From Oscillospiraceae bacterium (GTDB taxonomy: Bacteria > Bacillota > Clostridia > Oscillospirales > CAG-272): a DNA stretch of 64,000 nt. This document shows, piece after piece, positions 1 through 6,925 of this stretch (its first letter is position 1; the number at the start of each line of letters is the position of its first letter). The translations under genes were made by a program, and so were the position numbers. The stretch spans positions 57,431-121,430 of the forward strand of contig SVTF01000001.1 of NCBI GenBank assembly GCA_015063905.1. The letters are read 5' to 3'. The notes under the pieces are model-generated. The model worked only from the letters and a program-made list of their open reading frames with translations, was not told where the DNA came from and ran no database searches.

Positions 1-645
1 TACCGGCTTGGAGCAGAAAGCGACTGCGCAGACATGGAAACTCGGCGAGCGATACGCAACATACTTGATCTTGCCCGAGATCAGATAGGATTTAACACCG
101 AGGGAGCAGAGATATTCGTTCAGCTATATACCTCTAAAAAAGGAGGGTGCGAGTTATTCATAACCAAAGGCGAAAGCTATGAAGGCTCGCAAAGAGAAGT
201 GGGATTTTCAAGTGAGAAAATGAGTGCGCATCTACCCATAAAGGATGACCGCTCCGCGCATTCAAGACAGAAAAAGCGTGAATCCGCTAAAGGCGCGCCC
301 TATGGAGAGCTTGCGGTACGTGACAACTCTCTTCCTTCCGAAAGAAAAAACGATATAGGAAAGCTCGCGTTTTCATTTGACGCTCTTATTGATCTTTGTA
401 AGGTGTGTAGGATAATGCTTGAACGCGGTATAAAAGCAGGCAGTCAGGCATTGTACGACGATGCGGGCATATTCTATCTTTTGCTTTATAACACGGGAAT
501 GAGTGCGTATTCAAGGCTGGACAGATTCTCATTTATCACTGAATACGGGATCAAAGAAAGCTCGGATCGCCTGCTTACATATCTTGGCGAACACGGCAAT
601 ACTATCTGCAACGAAGGGGCAATTGAGTTGCTTGGCAATCTGTGA
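1..645 (+). CDS. mecA: Adaptor protein MecA, 5' end missing
   Basis: The reading frame is open to base 1, so the gene starts outside the window; the ATG at 34 is internal. MecA recruits substrates such as ComK to the ClpC ATPase for degradation by ClpCP. The N-terminal remnant (ETRRAIRNILDLA, then GFNTEGAEIFVQLY and KKGGCELF) matches the MecA N domain. A variable charged linker follows, then a C-terminal alpha/beta domain of about 90 residues that should bind ClpC. Only about the first 20-25 residues are absent. A hairpin terminator follows about 40 bases after the stop. The assignment rests on remembered family sequence; the C-terminal domain is divergent but has the right size. Confidence 0.82.
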   Translation, partial: YRLGAESDCADMETRRAIRNILDLARDQIGFNTEGAEIFVQLYTSKKGGCELFITKGESYEGSQREVGFSSEKMSAHLPIKDDRSAHSRQKKRESAKGAPYGELAVRDNSLPSERKNDIGKLAFSFDALIDLCKVCRIMLERGIKAGSQALYDDAGIFYLLLYNTGMSAYSRLDRFSFITEYGIKESSDRLLTYLGEHGNTICNEGAIELLGNL

Positions 646-685
646 TTTGCCAATGATATATTTTCAGTTATATTTTAATAAAAAT

Positions 686-718
686 CGTCCTCGGCTCTTG
701 AAATCGGGGGCGTTTTTT
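686..718 (+). terminator. Intrinsic terminator of mecA
   Basis: An 8-bp stem (CGTCCTCG with CGGGGGCG, two G-U pairs) has a loop of about 11 bases and is followed by six T. It lies 40 bases after the mecA stop. The next gene's promoter -35 box sits inside its loop. Confidence 0.75.
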
Positions 719-726
719 GATATAAT
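698..726 (+). promoter_or_regulatory. Sigma-A-type promoter of the UDG-AEC unit
   Basis: TTGAAA at 698-703 and TATAAT at 721-726 are separated by 17 bases, with an extended -10 (TG at 718-719). The -35 falls in the loop and stem of the mecA terminator, and the -10 follows the terminator T-run directly. Confidence 0.75.
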
Positions 727-769
727 GATTGTGTATTGATTTTTACCTTTTTGAAAGGATACACAAAAC

Positions 770-1327
770 ATGATGCTTGACGATTTGAGAAAAGCGTGCG
801 CCGACTGCACTAAATGCTCATTGTGTGATACACGCACAAACTCCGTTTTCGGCGTGGGATGCGAAACTGCTGACCTTATGTTCGTCGGTGAAGCCCCGGG
901 CGAGCAAGAGGATCTCTCCGGAGTGCCGTTTGTCGGACGCGCGGGTCAGTTGCTTGACAAATTTCTTTATGCGGTAGATATCTCGAGAGAAGACGTTTAC
1001 ATAGCTAATGTTTTAAAGTGCCGTCCTCCCAAAAACCGTGATCCCCTCCCAGAGGAGGAGGATATGTGCATAGGATACCTGCGCGAGCAGGTTTCCATCA
1101 TCAAGCCCAAGATAATAGTGTGTCTTGGAAGAATATCTGCCATGAGACTAATAAAACCCGACTTCAAAATAACTCAGGAGCACGGAAAATGGTTCAAAAA
1201 GGGCAACGTTCTTATGACCGCCGTGTATCATCCCGCCGCACTTTTGCGCGATCCCAGAAAAAAAGAAGATATGCTTGAAGATATGAAGGCGATCAAGCAA
1301 AAACTTACCCAACTGCAAGAGGACTAA
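770..1327 (+). CDS. Family 4 uracil-DNA glycosylase (Fe-S)
   Basis: The protein should remove uracil from DNA to start base excision repair. At 185 residues it fits family 4 (UdgA-like) enzymes. Motifs seen are GEAPG at 41-44, [10 protein letters not shown] near 53-62, NVLKCRPP near 80-87 and the C-terminal [10 protein letters not shown]. Cysteines at 16, 19, 84 and 100 have the spacing of the four ligands of the family's [4Fe-4S] cluster. The start at 770 is preceded by AAAGGA at about 10 bases; an ATG three bases on is less well placed. The AEC transporter follows after only 3 bases, so the two are cotranscribed from the promoter at 698-726. Confidence 0.92.
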   Translation: MMLDDLRKACADCTKCSLCDTRTNSVFGVGCETADLMFVGEAPGEQEDLSGVPFVGRAGQLLDKFLYAVDISREDVYIANVLKCRPPKNRDPLPEEEDMCIGYLREQVSIIKPKIIVCLGRISAMRLIKPDFKITQEHGKWFKKGNVLMTAVYHPAALLRDPRKKEDMLEDMKAIKQKLTQLQED

Positions 1328-1330
1328 AAA

Positions 1331-2287
1331 ATGAATTTCAATGCTTTATACGCAGTGGTTGCAACACTGCTCTTACTTATGGTCGTCGGTTTTATTTGCC
1401 GAAAACTAAAGATAATTGACGATGTCGCATCAAAAAGACTATCCGCCCTGATATTGAAGGTTGGACAACCGGCAATGATCATAAACGCACTTGCCAGCGC
1501 AAAGTACTCTCTTGAAAACCTTGAAATGGCAGGAAAAATGGTATTATTCGGCTTTGCATTCCATATTGTTCTTGCAATTTTTGCCTTTGCGCTTTGTATC
1601 GTGCTAAAAAGAAATCTCGACGAACAGAAAATATCCGAGTTTTCCTTGGTTTTCGCGAATTGCGCGTTTATTGGTTTCCCTATTTTCGAAGCTCTGTTCG
1701 GTCCAGAAGGACTATTCATGGCATCCTTCCTTGTTATCAGCTTCAACGTTTTCATGTGGACTTGGGGACTTGCCATATTTGCTCGCAAAAGAAAAGATAT
1801 CAAGATCACCGTCAAAAAGGTATTGCTAAACTTTGGAACAGTCCCCTCTGTTATCGGATTCGGACTGTTTGCGCTTCAGGCTCCCGAGATAGGATTCGTT
1901 ACCCCCGCTTTTATTCTTGATGCCTGCAAGTTTCTGAGCAATCTCTGTACTCCGATTTCCGTACTCATAACGGGAGCGCTTATTGCTACACTTAAACCAA
2001 AGCAGATATTCACAAAATGGCAGGTGCTTTATTTTAACGCTATAAAGCTATTCGTTCTGCCTTTAATCGTATGTCTTATCACAAAGCTTTTGAATATTCC
2101 CTACAACTACGCCATGTTCTTTACAGCCGCAGCAGCACTTCCCGCCGCTTCAAGCGTTTCTATGTTATCGGAAACGTACGGACTTGATTCGGGATATTCC
2201 GCACTTGTGGTTGGAACGTCTTCGCTTCTATGCGTAGCAACCCTGCCACTGTCGCTAAATCTTTCTCAATGGCTTCTGACACTATAA
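1331..2287 (+). CDS. AEC family transporter (auxin efflux carrier-like permease)
   Basis: This 318-residue protein is almost wholly hydrophobic with about ten predicted membrane segments in two halves. Family features include a PAMI segment near residue 48 and an FTAAAALPAASS stretch near 258-270. Bacterial AEC members are secondary transporters of malate or other organic acids, but the substrate cannot be read from sequence. It starts 3 bases after the glycosylase stop, with AGAGGA overlapping that stop region as ribosome site. A strong bidirectional terminator follows. The functional link with the glycosylase is unclear; sharing an operon may be chance. Confidence 0.88.
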   Translation: MNFNALYAVVATLLLLMVVGFICRKLKIIDDVASKRLSALILKVGQPAMIINALASAKYSLENLEMAGKMVLFGFAFHIVLAIFAFALCIVLKRNLDEQKISEFSLVFANCAFIGFPIFEALFGPEGLFMASFLVISFNVFMWTWGLAIFARKRKDIKITVKKVLLNFGTVPSVIGFGLFALQAPEIGFVTPAFILDACKFLSNLCTPISVLITGALIATLKPKQIFTKWQVLYFNAIKLFVLPLIVCLITKLLNIPYNYAMFFTAAAALPAASSVSMLSETYGLDSGYSALVVGTSSLLCVATLPLSLNLSQWLLTL

Positions 2288-2290
2288 AAT

Positions 2291-2326
2291 AAAAAAGCTA
2301 TACCGAACGTTCGGTATGGCTTTTTT
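2291..2326. terminator. Bidirectional terminator between convergent AEC and divIC genes
   Basis: The stem AGCTATACCGAA/TTCGGTATGGCT (one G-U pair) has A-rich flanks on the left and T6 on the right, so it can end transcripts from both strands. It ends two bases from the stop codon of the - strand divIC-type gene. Confidence 0.88.
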
Positions 2327-2328
2327 GT

Positions 2329-2727
2329 TTATTTAGTATCGTTGTAATATATTATTTCATCGGGCAGGTGCAAGCCAAGCTTTTCACGTGCCATGCGTAC
2401 TATATAGTCATAGTCAACAGGCGAATCAAGTAAATACTCCAACTCCTCGATGTTGTTTTCATATTCCTCCAGCCTTAATTCAAGAGCCTCCTTTTCCTTT
2501 TGAAGCTCACTATACTTCATCAGTCCCGTAACAAACACCACAATGGACACAACAAGCAACACAGCAAGCGCAAGGCGCACTGTAACCTTTATTGCGGGAG
2601 TGCGAAAACCTTTCTTTATCGCGATCTCAAGATTTTTCTCGGAAGCATCTTCTATCAGATCGCCGTCAACGGCGGCGTCCTGCAAAGCTGATCCTTCCTT
2701 GTTCTTTATATCTGTATTTTTTGACAT
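2329..2727 (-). CDS. divIC: FtsB/DivIC-family septum formation initiator
   Basis: A bitopic division protein of 132 residues. It has a charged cytoplasmic N-terminus of about 45 residues, one membrane segment at about 48-70, then a coiled coil at about 72-100 (KYSELQKEKEALELRLEEYE) and the family's C-terminal VDYDYIVRMAREKLGLHLPDE. FtsB/DivIC proteins join FtsL and DivIB/FtsQ in the divisome. It is the last gene of the yab cluster, as divIC is in Bacillus subtilis. The ATG at 2727 lies 62 bases inside yabQ, with GAGGAA as ribosome site. The acidic cytoplasmic tail is longer than usual for the family, and no other methionine start precedes the membrane helix. Confidence 0.87.
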   Translation of the reverse strand: MSKNTDIKNKEGSALQDAAVDGDLIEDASEKNLEIAIKKGFRTPAIKVTVRLALAVLLVVSIVVFVTGLMKYSELQKEKEALELRLEEYENNIEELEYLLDSPVDYDYIVRMAREKLGLHLPDEIIYYNDTK

Positions 2728-3301
2728 CCTTACAAGCTTCCTCTTCAGAGTATTCGGGCAACCTGGGCATTGCTTTATTGGCTACATTTTTGCGTTGCTC
2801 CCGTCGCGCGCATATTACACTTATTATTTTACCAATTACTTTGCCTATTGTCAAGTGATATAGCTTAATTATAAGAGAAATTATTGCCTTAAAAGGCATG
2901 ATCAGCTTACCGACCAGCCATCTTATTATTTTCTTTATATGCTTTGCAAGCTTCACGTTTATCTTAAGTACAAGCCTGCCAAGCGTAAGGTAATACAATG
3001 CTCCGCCTCCAAGCATTCCAACGTACACGATGCCACGAAAGACACCGCCGCTTACGTTATATGTAAGCAAAATAGACGATATAGCAAATGATATGCAAAA
3101 AACCGCATCGCATAAAAATGTTACAGCATACAAGAATATCCTTTTGCCCACGCTTGTCGGTTCAACGGCAGCTTTACCATAATCAACACCAAGCATCATC
3201 TTAAATAATCGGATACCGTCATATATCAAGCCATGCGCAATGCCTATCAAAGCAGAGCTTAATATCAAAAGCAATACGGTAGATTGCGACAGATCTATCA
3301 T
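2666..3301 (-). CDS. yabQ: Spore cortex biosynthesis protein YabQ
   Basis: A 211-residue membrane protein with an N-terminal hydrophobic segment (STVLLLILSSALIGIAHG), a conserved YDGIRLFK turn, further helices at about 50-75 and 85-105, and a basic tail. In B. subtilis YabQ is a mother-cell protein of the outer forespore membrane needed for cortex formation. It follows yabP by 3 bases and overlaps the divIC-type gene by 62 bases, so all three are probably translated from one message. The assignment comes from the topology, the YDGIR motif and the rqcP-yabP-yabQ-divIC order. Confidence 0.88.
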   Translation of the reverse strand: MIDLSQSTVLLLILSSALIGIAHGLIYDGIRLFKMMLGVDYGKAAVEPTSVGKRIFLYAVTFLCDAVFCISFAISSILLTYNVSGGVFRGIVYVGMLGGGALYYLTLGRLVLKINVKLAKHIKKIIRWLVGKLIMPFKAIISLIIKLYHLTIGKVIGKIISVICARREQRKNVANKAMPRLPEYSEEEACKDVKKYRYKEQGRISFAGRRR

Positions 3302-3304
3302 ACG

Positions 3305-3601
3305 TTACTCCGTATCGCTCCGTTTTCTAAACAGTCCCCTTTTTGTCTGCTGCTTATCTTCAAAATAATACATACCGTTGATCCTACCCTCAAGCTCAAC
3401 TATTCCGTCAGATATGTTCAACACCTTGACGTGCAGTCCTTCTCCCTCCACCGCCATGTTTCCACAGACGGTGAGCAATACCACTCCACCTTCATCAAAG
3501 CTTACAACGTCAATCACACCGTCTATATTCATTCCCTCTCTCGACCTTGAAAAGAAGGAGTGGGGCGCCTCCTTATGCGAGATCGGATTTATTTCACTCA
3601 T
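3305..3601 (-). CDS. yabP: Sporulation protein YabP
   Basis: 98 residues (start MSEINPISH) of the YabP/YqfC family, a small beta-rich protein needed for spore coat/cortex formation in B. subtilis. Features seen are the HSFFSRSREGMNIDGVIDV start and the later LTVCGNMAVEGEGLHV. The ORF track runs on to 3718, but that part overlaps rqcP. The ATG at 3601 has GGAGG seven bases upstream, so the shorter form is chosen. That ribosome site lies at the 3' edge of a hairpin followed by seven T (see 3609-3646). yqfC at 54.2 kb is a paralogue. Confidence 0.9.
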   Translation of the reverse strand: MSEINPISHKEAPHSFFSRSREGMNIDGVIDVVSFDEGGVVLLTVCGNMAVEGEGLHVKVLNISDGIVELEGRINGMYYFEDKQQTKRGLFRKRSDTE

Positions 3602-3646
3602 AAAAAAACCTCCGCATACTGTATCAATGATACAATATATGCGGAA
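3602..3646 (-). promoter_or_regulatory. Hairpin with Shine-Dalgarno and T7 tract before yabP
   Basis: Read on the - strand, CCGCATA...TATGCGG encloses a second stem (TTGTATCA/TGATACAG). The 3' arm runs straight into AGG, forming the GGAGG ribosome site, then seven T, then ATG. It could slow or stop read-through from rqcP, or partly mask the yabP ribosome site. Confidence 0.5.
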
Positions 3647-3656
3647 GTGTTTCCGA

Positions 3657-3899
3657 TTATTCAATAACCTCATACAGCGAGGAGGCTTCCGCCTTAGCGG
3701 TAAACTCTCTGACATCAAGCACTCTTATCTTAAGCGTGCGCTGACCGAACGTGACTTCAATCACGTCTCCCACCTTAACGTCATACGACGCCTTGGCAGG
3801 TCTGCCGTTAACGCTTACGTGCTCTGTATCGCACGCATCGTTAGCCACTGTCCTTCGCTTTATGATTCTTGAAACCTTCAGATATTTATCAAGACGCAT
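3657..3899 (-). CDS. rqcP: S4-domain RNA-binding protein RqcP (YabO/Hsp15-like)
   Basis: 80 residues made of one S4 fold: MRLDKYLKVSRIIKRRT, then VNGRPAKASYDVKVGDVIEV. In B. subtilis RqcP (YabO) works with RqcH on stalled 50S subunits, adding C-terminal alanine tails that mark incomplete peptides for decay. It sits three bases after hup and 55 bases before yabP, the standard yab position. The ribosome site is weak and inside the hup end, suggesting translational coupling to hup. Confidence 0.93.
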   Translation of the reverse strand: MRLDKYLKVSRIIKRRTVANDACDTEHVSVNGRPAKASYDVKVGDVIEVTFGQRTLKIRVLDVREFTAKAEASSLYEVIE

Positions 3900-3902
3900 T
3901 TA

Positions 3903-4178
3903 TTAGCCGTTTACTTTTTTCTTAAGCTCGCTACCTGCGCTGAAAGCAACGTACTTGGATGCGGGGATCTCAACTGCCTCGCCGGTCTTGGGGTTTCTAC
4001 CGGTTCTTGCTGCACGACCCTTAACCTCAAATCCACCGAAACCTGTGATCTTTACATCTTCGCCTGCTGCAAGAGCCTCTGCAACAACGTCGAGAACTGC
4101 GTTAACAGCTGCTGCCGCTTCCTTCTTGGTTACGCCTGCCTTTGCCGCTACTGCATCTGTGAGCTGTAATTTGTTCAT
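3903..4178 (-). CDS. hup: DNA-binding protein HU
   Basis: 91 residues, full length for HU: MNKLQLTDAVAAKAG, then GEDVKITGFGGFEVK and the DNA-minor-groove arm GRAARTGRNPKTGE. HU dimers bend and compact DNA. The ATG has AGAGG eight bases upstream. The gene sits between mazG and rqcP, an insertion relative to the B. subtilis yab order. It has its own strong promoter at 4272-4300, as expected for an abundant protein, so the downstream rqcP-yabPQ-divIC genes may get much of their transcript from it. Confidence 0.97.
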   Translation of the reverse strand: MNKLQLTDAVAAKAGVTKKEAAAAVNAVLDVVAEALAAGEDVKITGFGGFEVKGRAARTGRNPKTGEAVEIPASKYVAFSAGSELKKKVNG

Positions 4179-4271
4179 AATATACCTCTTTCTTTTTTGT
4201 TATATTTCGGCTGACTAAAAAATGGGCAAATGCACCATCCAAACGGCCAAACCGATTGATTTGTTTAGTTA

Positions 4272-4300
4272 ATTATAACATATTGGAAGTTTTTTTGCAA
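4272..4300 (-). promoter_or_regulatory. Promoter of hup
   Basis: On the - strand, TTGCAA (4295-4300) and TATAAT (4272-4277) are separated by 17 bases, with an extended TG -10. It gives a leader of about 85 bases. The 263-base gap between mazG and hup (4179-4441) is otherwise very AT-rich and holds nothing else I can name. Confidence 0.8.
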
Positions 4301-4441
4301 TAGGTTTTACAAAAAAATATTCAAAAAAACACTATTTTTGCTAAATTTTTTTGTATTTTTTGACGGCAAATTAACTTTTTTTATCTAACGTGACACAAAA
4401 CCGCTATTTTGAGACACCGCTGATTGCTAAATCGCTTATGT

Positions 4442-5272
4442 TTATTTGGAATGCTTGACTTTATCCCATATTGCGTCAAGCTGCTCCATTGTCATATTCT
4501 CGACGCGATCTCCATTGCTTAATACAGCGTTCTCTACCTTTTCAAATCTGTCAATAAACTTATTTGTGGCACCAAAAAGAGCTTCCTCGCTATCTACTCC
4601 AAGCTTTCTGGCAAGACTTGTAACTGTAAGCAGGAGATCTCCCATCTCCTCCTTTACATCCTCCAAGGATTTGTTTTGAGCCGCCTCGCGAAGCTCCTCG
4701 ATCTCCTCATACAGCTTATCAAACACAAGATCTGCCGTTTCAAAATCAAAGAAAGATGCCTTTTTGCCCACCTTTTGAGCTCTCATAAGTGCGGGAAGCA
4801 TAGGCGGGATTGACCTTAACTTATCGGTCAGAGTATTTCTCTGCTTCTCTTCTCCCTTGATCTTATCCCAATTATCAAGAACCTCGGCACTATCCTTAAC
4901 ACTGACCTCTCCAAATACGTGTGGATGACGGTGTATCAGCTTTGCGCATATATCGTTGGATACGTCACTCATATCAAACGTACCTGCCTCGCGCTCAATA
5001 TCCGCATGGAATACGACCTGCAAAAGCACGTCGCCCAGCTCCTCACGCAGAAGCTTAACACTCTCGGTATCTATCGCCTCTATGACCTCGTACGTCTCCT
5101 CAATAAAATCCTTGCGCAGACTCTTGTGGTCCTGCTCCATGTCCCAGGGGCATCCACCCTCTCCGCGCAATATCTTTACTATGAGTAAAAGGTCCTCATA
5201 ATCGTATCTTTCCTTTGCCAAAAGATAGCTTATTCTTTCTTTTCTCTTCTGCTCGGTAAACTGACTGTTCAT
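4442..5272 (-). CDS. mazG: Nucleoside triphosphate pyrophosphohydrolase MazG
   Basis: 276 residues with two MazG folds. The first (about 25-130) carries GGCPWDMEQDHKSL and the metal-binding EETYEVIEAID...EELGDVLLQVVFH. The second (about 165-260) has EEIEELREA...EEMGDLL. MazG hydrolyses (d)NTPs, including damaged ones, to monophosphates and pyrophosphate; in E. coli it also lowers ppGpp. The B. subtilis homologue YabN has an extra N-terminal tetrapyrrole-methylase domain that is absent here, so this is the short E. coli-type form. GAGGAAG precedes the ATG. It follows spoVB by 22 bases. Confidence 0.93.
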   Translation of the reverse strand: MNSQFTEQKRKERISYLLAKERYDYEDLLLIVKILRGEGGCPWDMEQDHKSLRKDFIEETYEVIEAIDTESVKLLREELGDVLLQVVFHADIEREAGTFDMSDVSNDICAKLIHRHPHVFGEVSVKDSAEVLDNWDKIKGEEKQRNTLTDKLRSIPPMLPALMRAQKVGKKASFFDFETADLVFDKLYEEIEELREAAQNKSLEDVKEEMGDLLLTVTSLARKLGVDSEEALFGATNKFIDRFEKVENAVLSNGDRVENMTMEQLDAIWDKVKHSK

Positions 5273-5294
5273 TTTACTTCCTCGCTTTTATTTA

Positions 5295-6911
5295 TTATTT
5301 TACCAATCTGTTTAATACAGGCAAACGTTTCACATCGTCTTTATTCACTGCTTTTAGCAAAAAACACATTGCTACGTATAATACCGCTGTAAAAGCGATG
5401 CTTAACAAAGTTGCCACGCTATCCGCCAACTGCCCAGACACACTCATATACAGTATTCTTCCCGCGGCAACTGATAAAAGTGCGGATGCAAACGGGCGGA
5501 CAAGTATTTCGCCTTGAGGAATATTCTGTGGAACTCTTTTGCTTATATGATAAAAATTTATGGCATTTATCGTGAGATCACAGGCAAACGTACTTATCGG
5601 GGCTCCCATTATGTTGATAGATCCGACTCCCATAAGAACGTATGCCAAAACGATCTTGACAAAAGCACCTATAGCCATAGAACATATGGGCAGACTTGGC
5701 TTACCGTATGCTTGTAATATTGCGTTCTCTACTGTTATATAGCAAGACATCGTCACGGACATTCCAAGTATCGCCAAAAGAGGACAAGCCAATGCCACCG
5801 CCTCTGCGTCACTTTTGAACACAAGATCAAGTATTTGCCTTGAAAACATAGACATACCAAGTCCTATGGGCATAGCTATGATAGACGTAAGCTTCAAAGC
5901 ATCAATTACAGATGTCATCTGTTTTTGCTTATCCTTGTTAGCAACCGCCCCCGATAAAGCGGGCACAAGCGGCAAAGCTACAGAGCTGATGATTGCCGGG
6001 GCGAGACTGAAAAGAGGTACGGCAAGCGTAGTATAGCTTCCATATGCGGAAAAAGCCATCTCCGAGGAATAACCTATAGTTTGCAGTCTGCGGAGTATCA
6101 TAGACATGTCTATCAGCTTTGTCAGACTCAGCACGGCGCTTGAAAGCGTTATTGGTATTGCCGCGCGCAACAGCTCACCGGCGACCCCTCGCCTATTGGA
6201 TGCTTTATGGGCTTCACCTCTCCTATGAAGCTTTTTTGACAGAGCAAGATACAAGGCGGATATAGCTGTTCCAAGTGTTAGTCCAAGCACACCCGCCGCA
6301 GCTACCATGGAAGTATCAAGTCCATGAGCGAAAGCCACGCCCGCAAATAACAGTCCAAGCAAAAGCTTGCCAAGTGCCTCTATAACTTGCGATACTGCAG
6401 TTGGAAGCATTTGTCCAAGTCCTTGAAAATAGCCTCTGTACGCTCCGCAAATACATACAAAAAATACCGTTGGTGCTATCGCGAATATGCACAGTGCCGC
6501 CTTATCGCTTTTAAGATAATCAGCAAACGGGACTGCAAAAGCTATCATTATTGCCGTTCCAATTATTCCTAACGCAATAAACAGACGCATTGCGACCTTG
6601 AATATGCTCTCCGCGCTTTCTTGCCCCTTTGCCGCTATCATGACCGACATAGCAACAGGCAATCCCGCCGTTGAAATTACACAAAAAAGCGCGTATATCT
6701 CATACGCAGAATTAAAATACCCCATGCCCTCGCTCCCAAGCAGACCGAGCATGGGGATCTTATATACAAGTCCGATTATCTTGACAATGACTACAGACAA
6801 TGTCAAAACAAAGAATCCCGAAAAGAAACCGTCCTTTTTTACATTTTCCTTTTCTTTTTGCGCAAGCGCAGGAATTGTTTGCTTTTTCTTATTTTCCAAA
6901 AGTCTTGCCAA
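5295..6911 (-). CDS. spoVB: Stage V sporulation protein B / MOP-superfamily flippase
   Basis: 538 residues with about 14 membrane segments and the MOP/MurJ-like N-terminus (SVVIVKIIGLVYKIPMLGLLG, then EGMGYFNSAYEIY). SpoVB in B. subtilis is needed for spore cortex and is thought to flip lipid-linked peptidoglycan precursors. Its place before mazG matches yabM/spoVB next to yabN in Bacilli. The start is TTG at 6911, supported by GAGGTG about eight bases upstream; no ATG lies near enough to replace it. A paralogous vegetative flippase cannot be excluded, but the neighbours favour sporulation. Confidence 0.86.
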   Translation of the reverse strand: MARLLENKKKQTIPALAQKEKENVKKDGFFSGFFVLTLSVVIVKIIGLVYKIPMLGLLGSEGMGYFNSAYEIYALFCVISTAGLPVAMSVMIAAKGQESAESIFKVAMRLFIALGIIGTAIMIAFAVPFADYLKSDKAALCIFAIAPTVFFVCICGAYRGYFQGLGQMLPTAVSQVIEALGKLLLGLLFAGVAFAHGLDTSMVAAAGVLGLTLGTAISALYLALSKKLHRRGEAHKASNRRGVAGELLRAAIPITLSSAVLSLTKLIDMSMILRRLQTIGYSSEMAFSAYGSYTTLAVPLFSLAPAIISSVALPLVPALSGAVANKDKQKQMTSVIDALKLTSIIAMPIGLGMSMFSRQILDLVFKSDAEAVALACPLLAILGMSVTMSCYITVENAILQAYGKPSLPICSMAIGAFVKIVLAYVLMGVGSINIMGAPISTFACDLTINAINFYHISKRVPQNIPQGEILVRPFASALLSVAAGRILYMSVSGQLADSVATLLSIAFTAVLYVAMCFLLKAVNKDDVKRLPVLNRLVK

Positions 6912-6925
6912 GACCGCACCTCTAC

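Noticed and set aside
503-739. 78-residue + strand ORF over the mecA end
   Set aside because: Overlaps mecA in another frame and runs through the terminator and the next promoter.
3609-3635. Sigma-E promoter of yabP (GATACAGT as -10)
   Set aside because: The -10-like octamer matches 7 of 8, but no -35 lies at 13-15 bases and the start would fall on the ribosome site.
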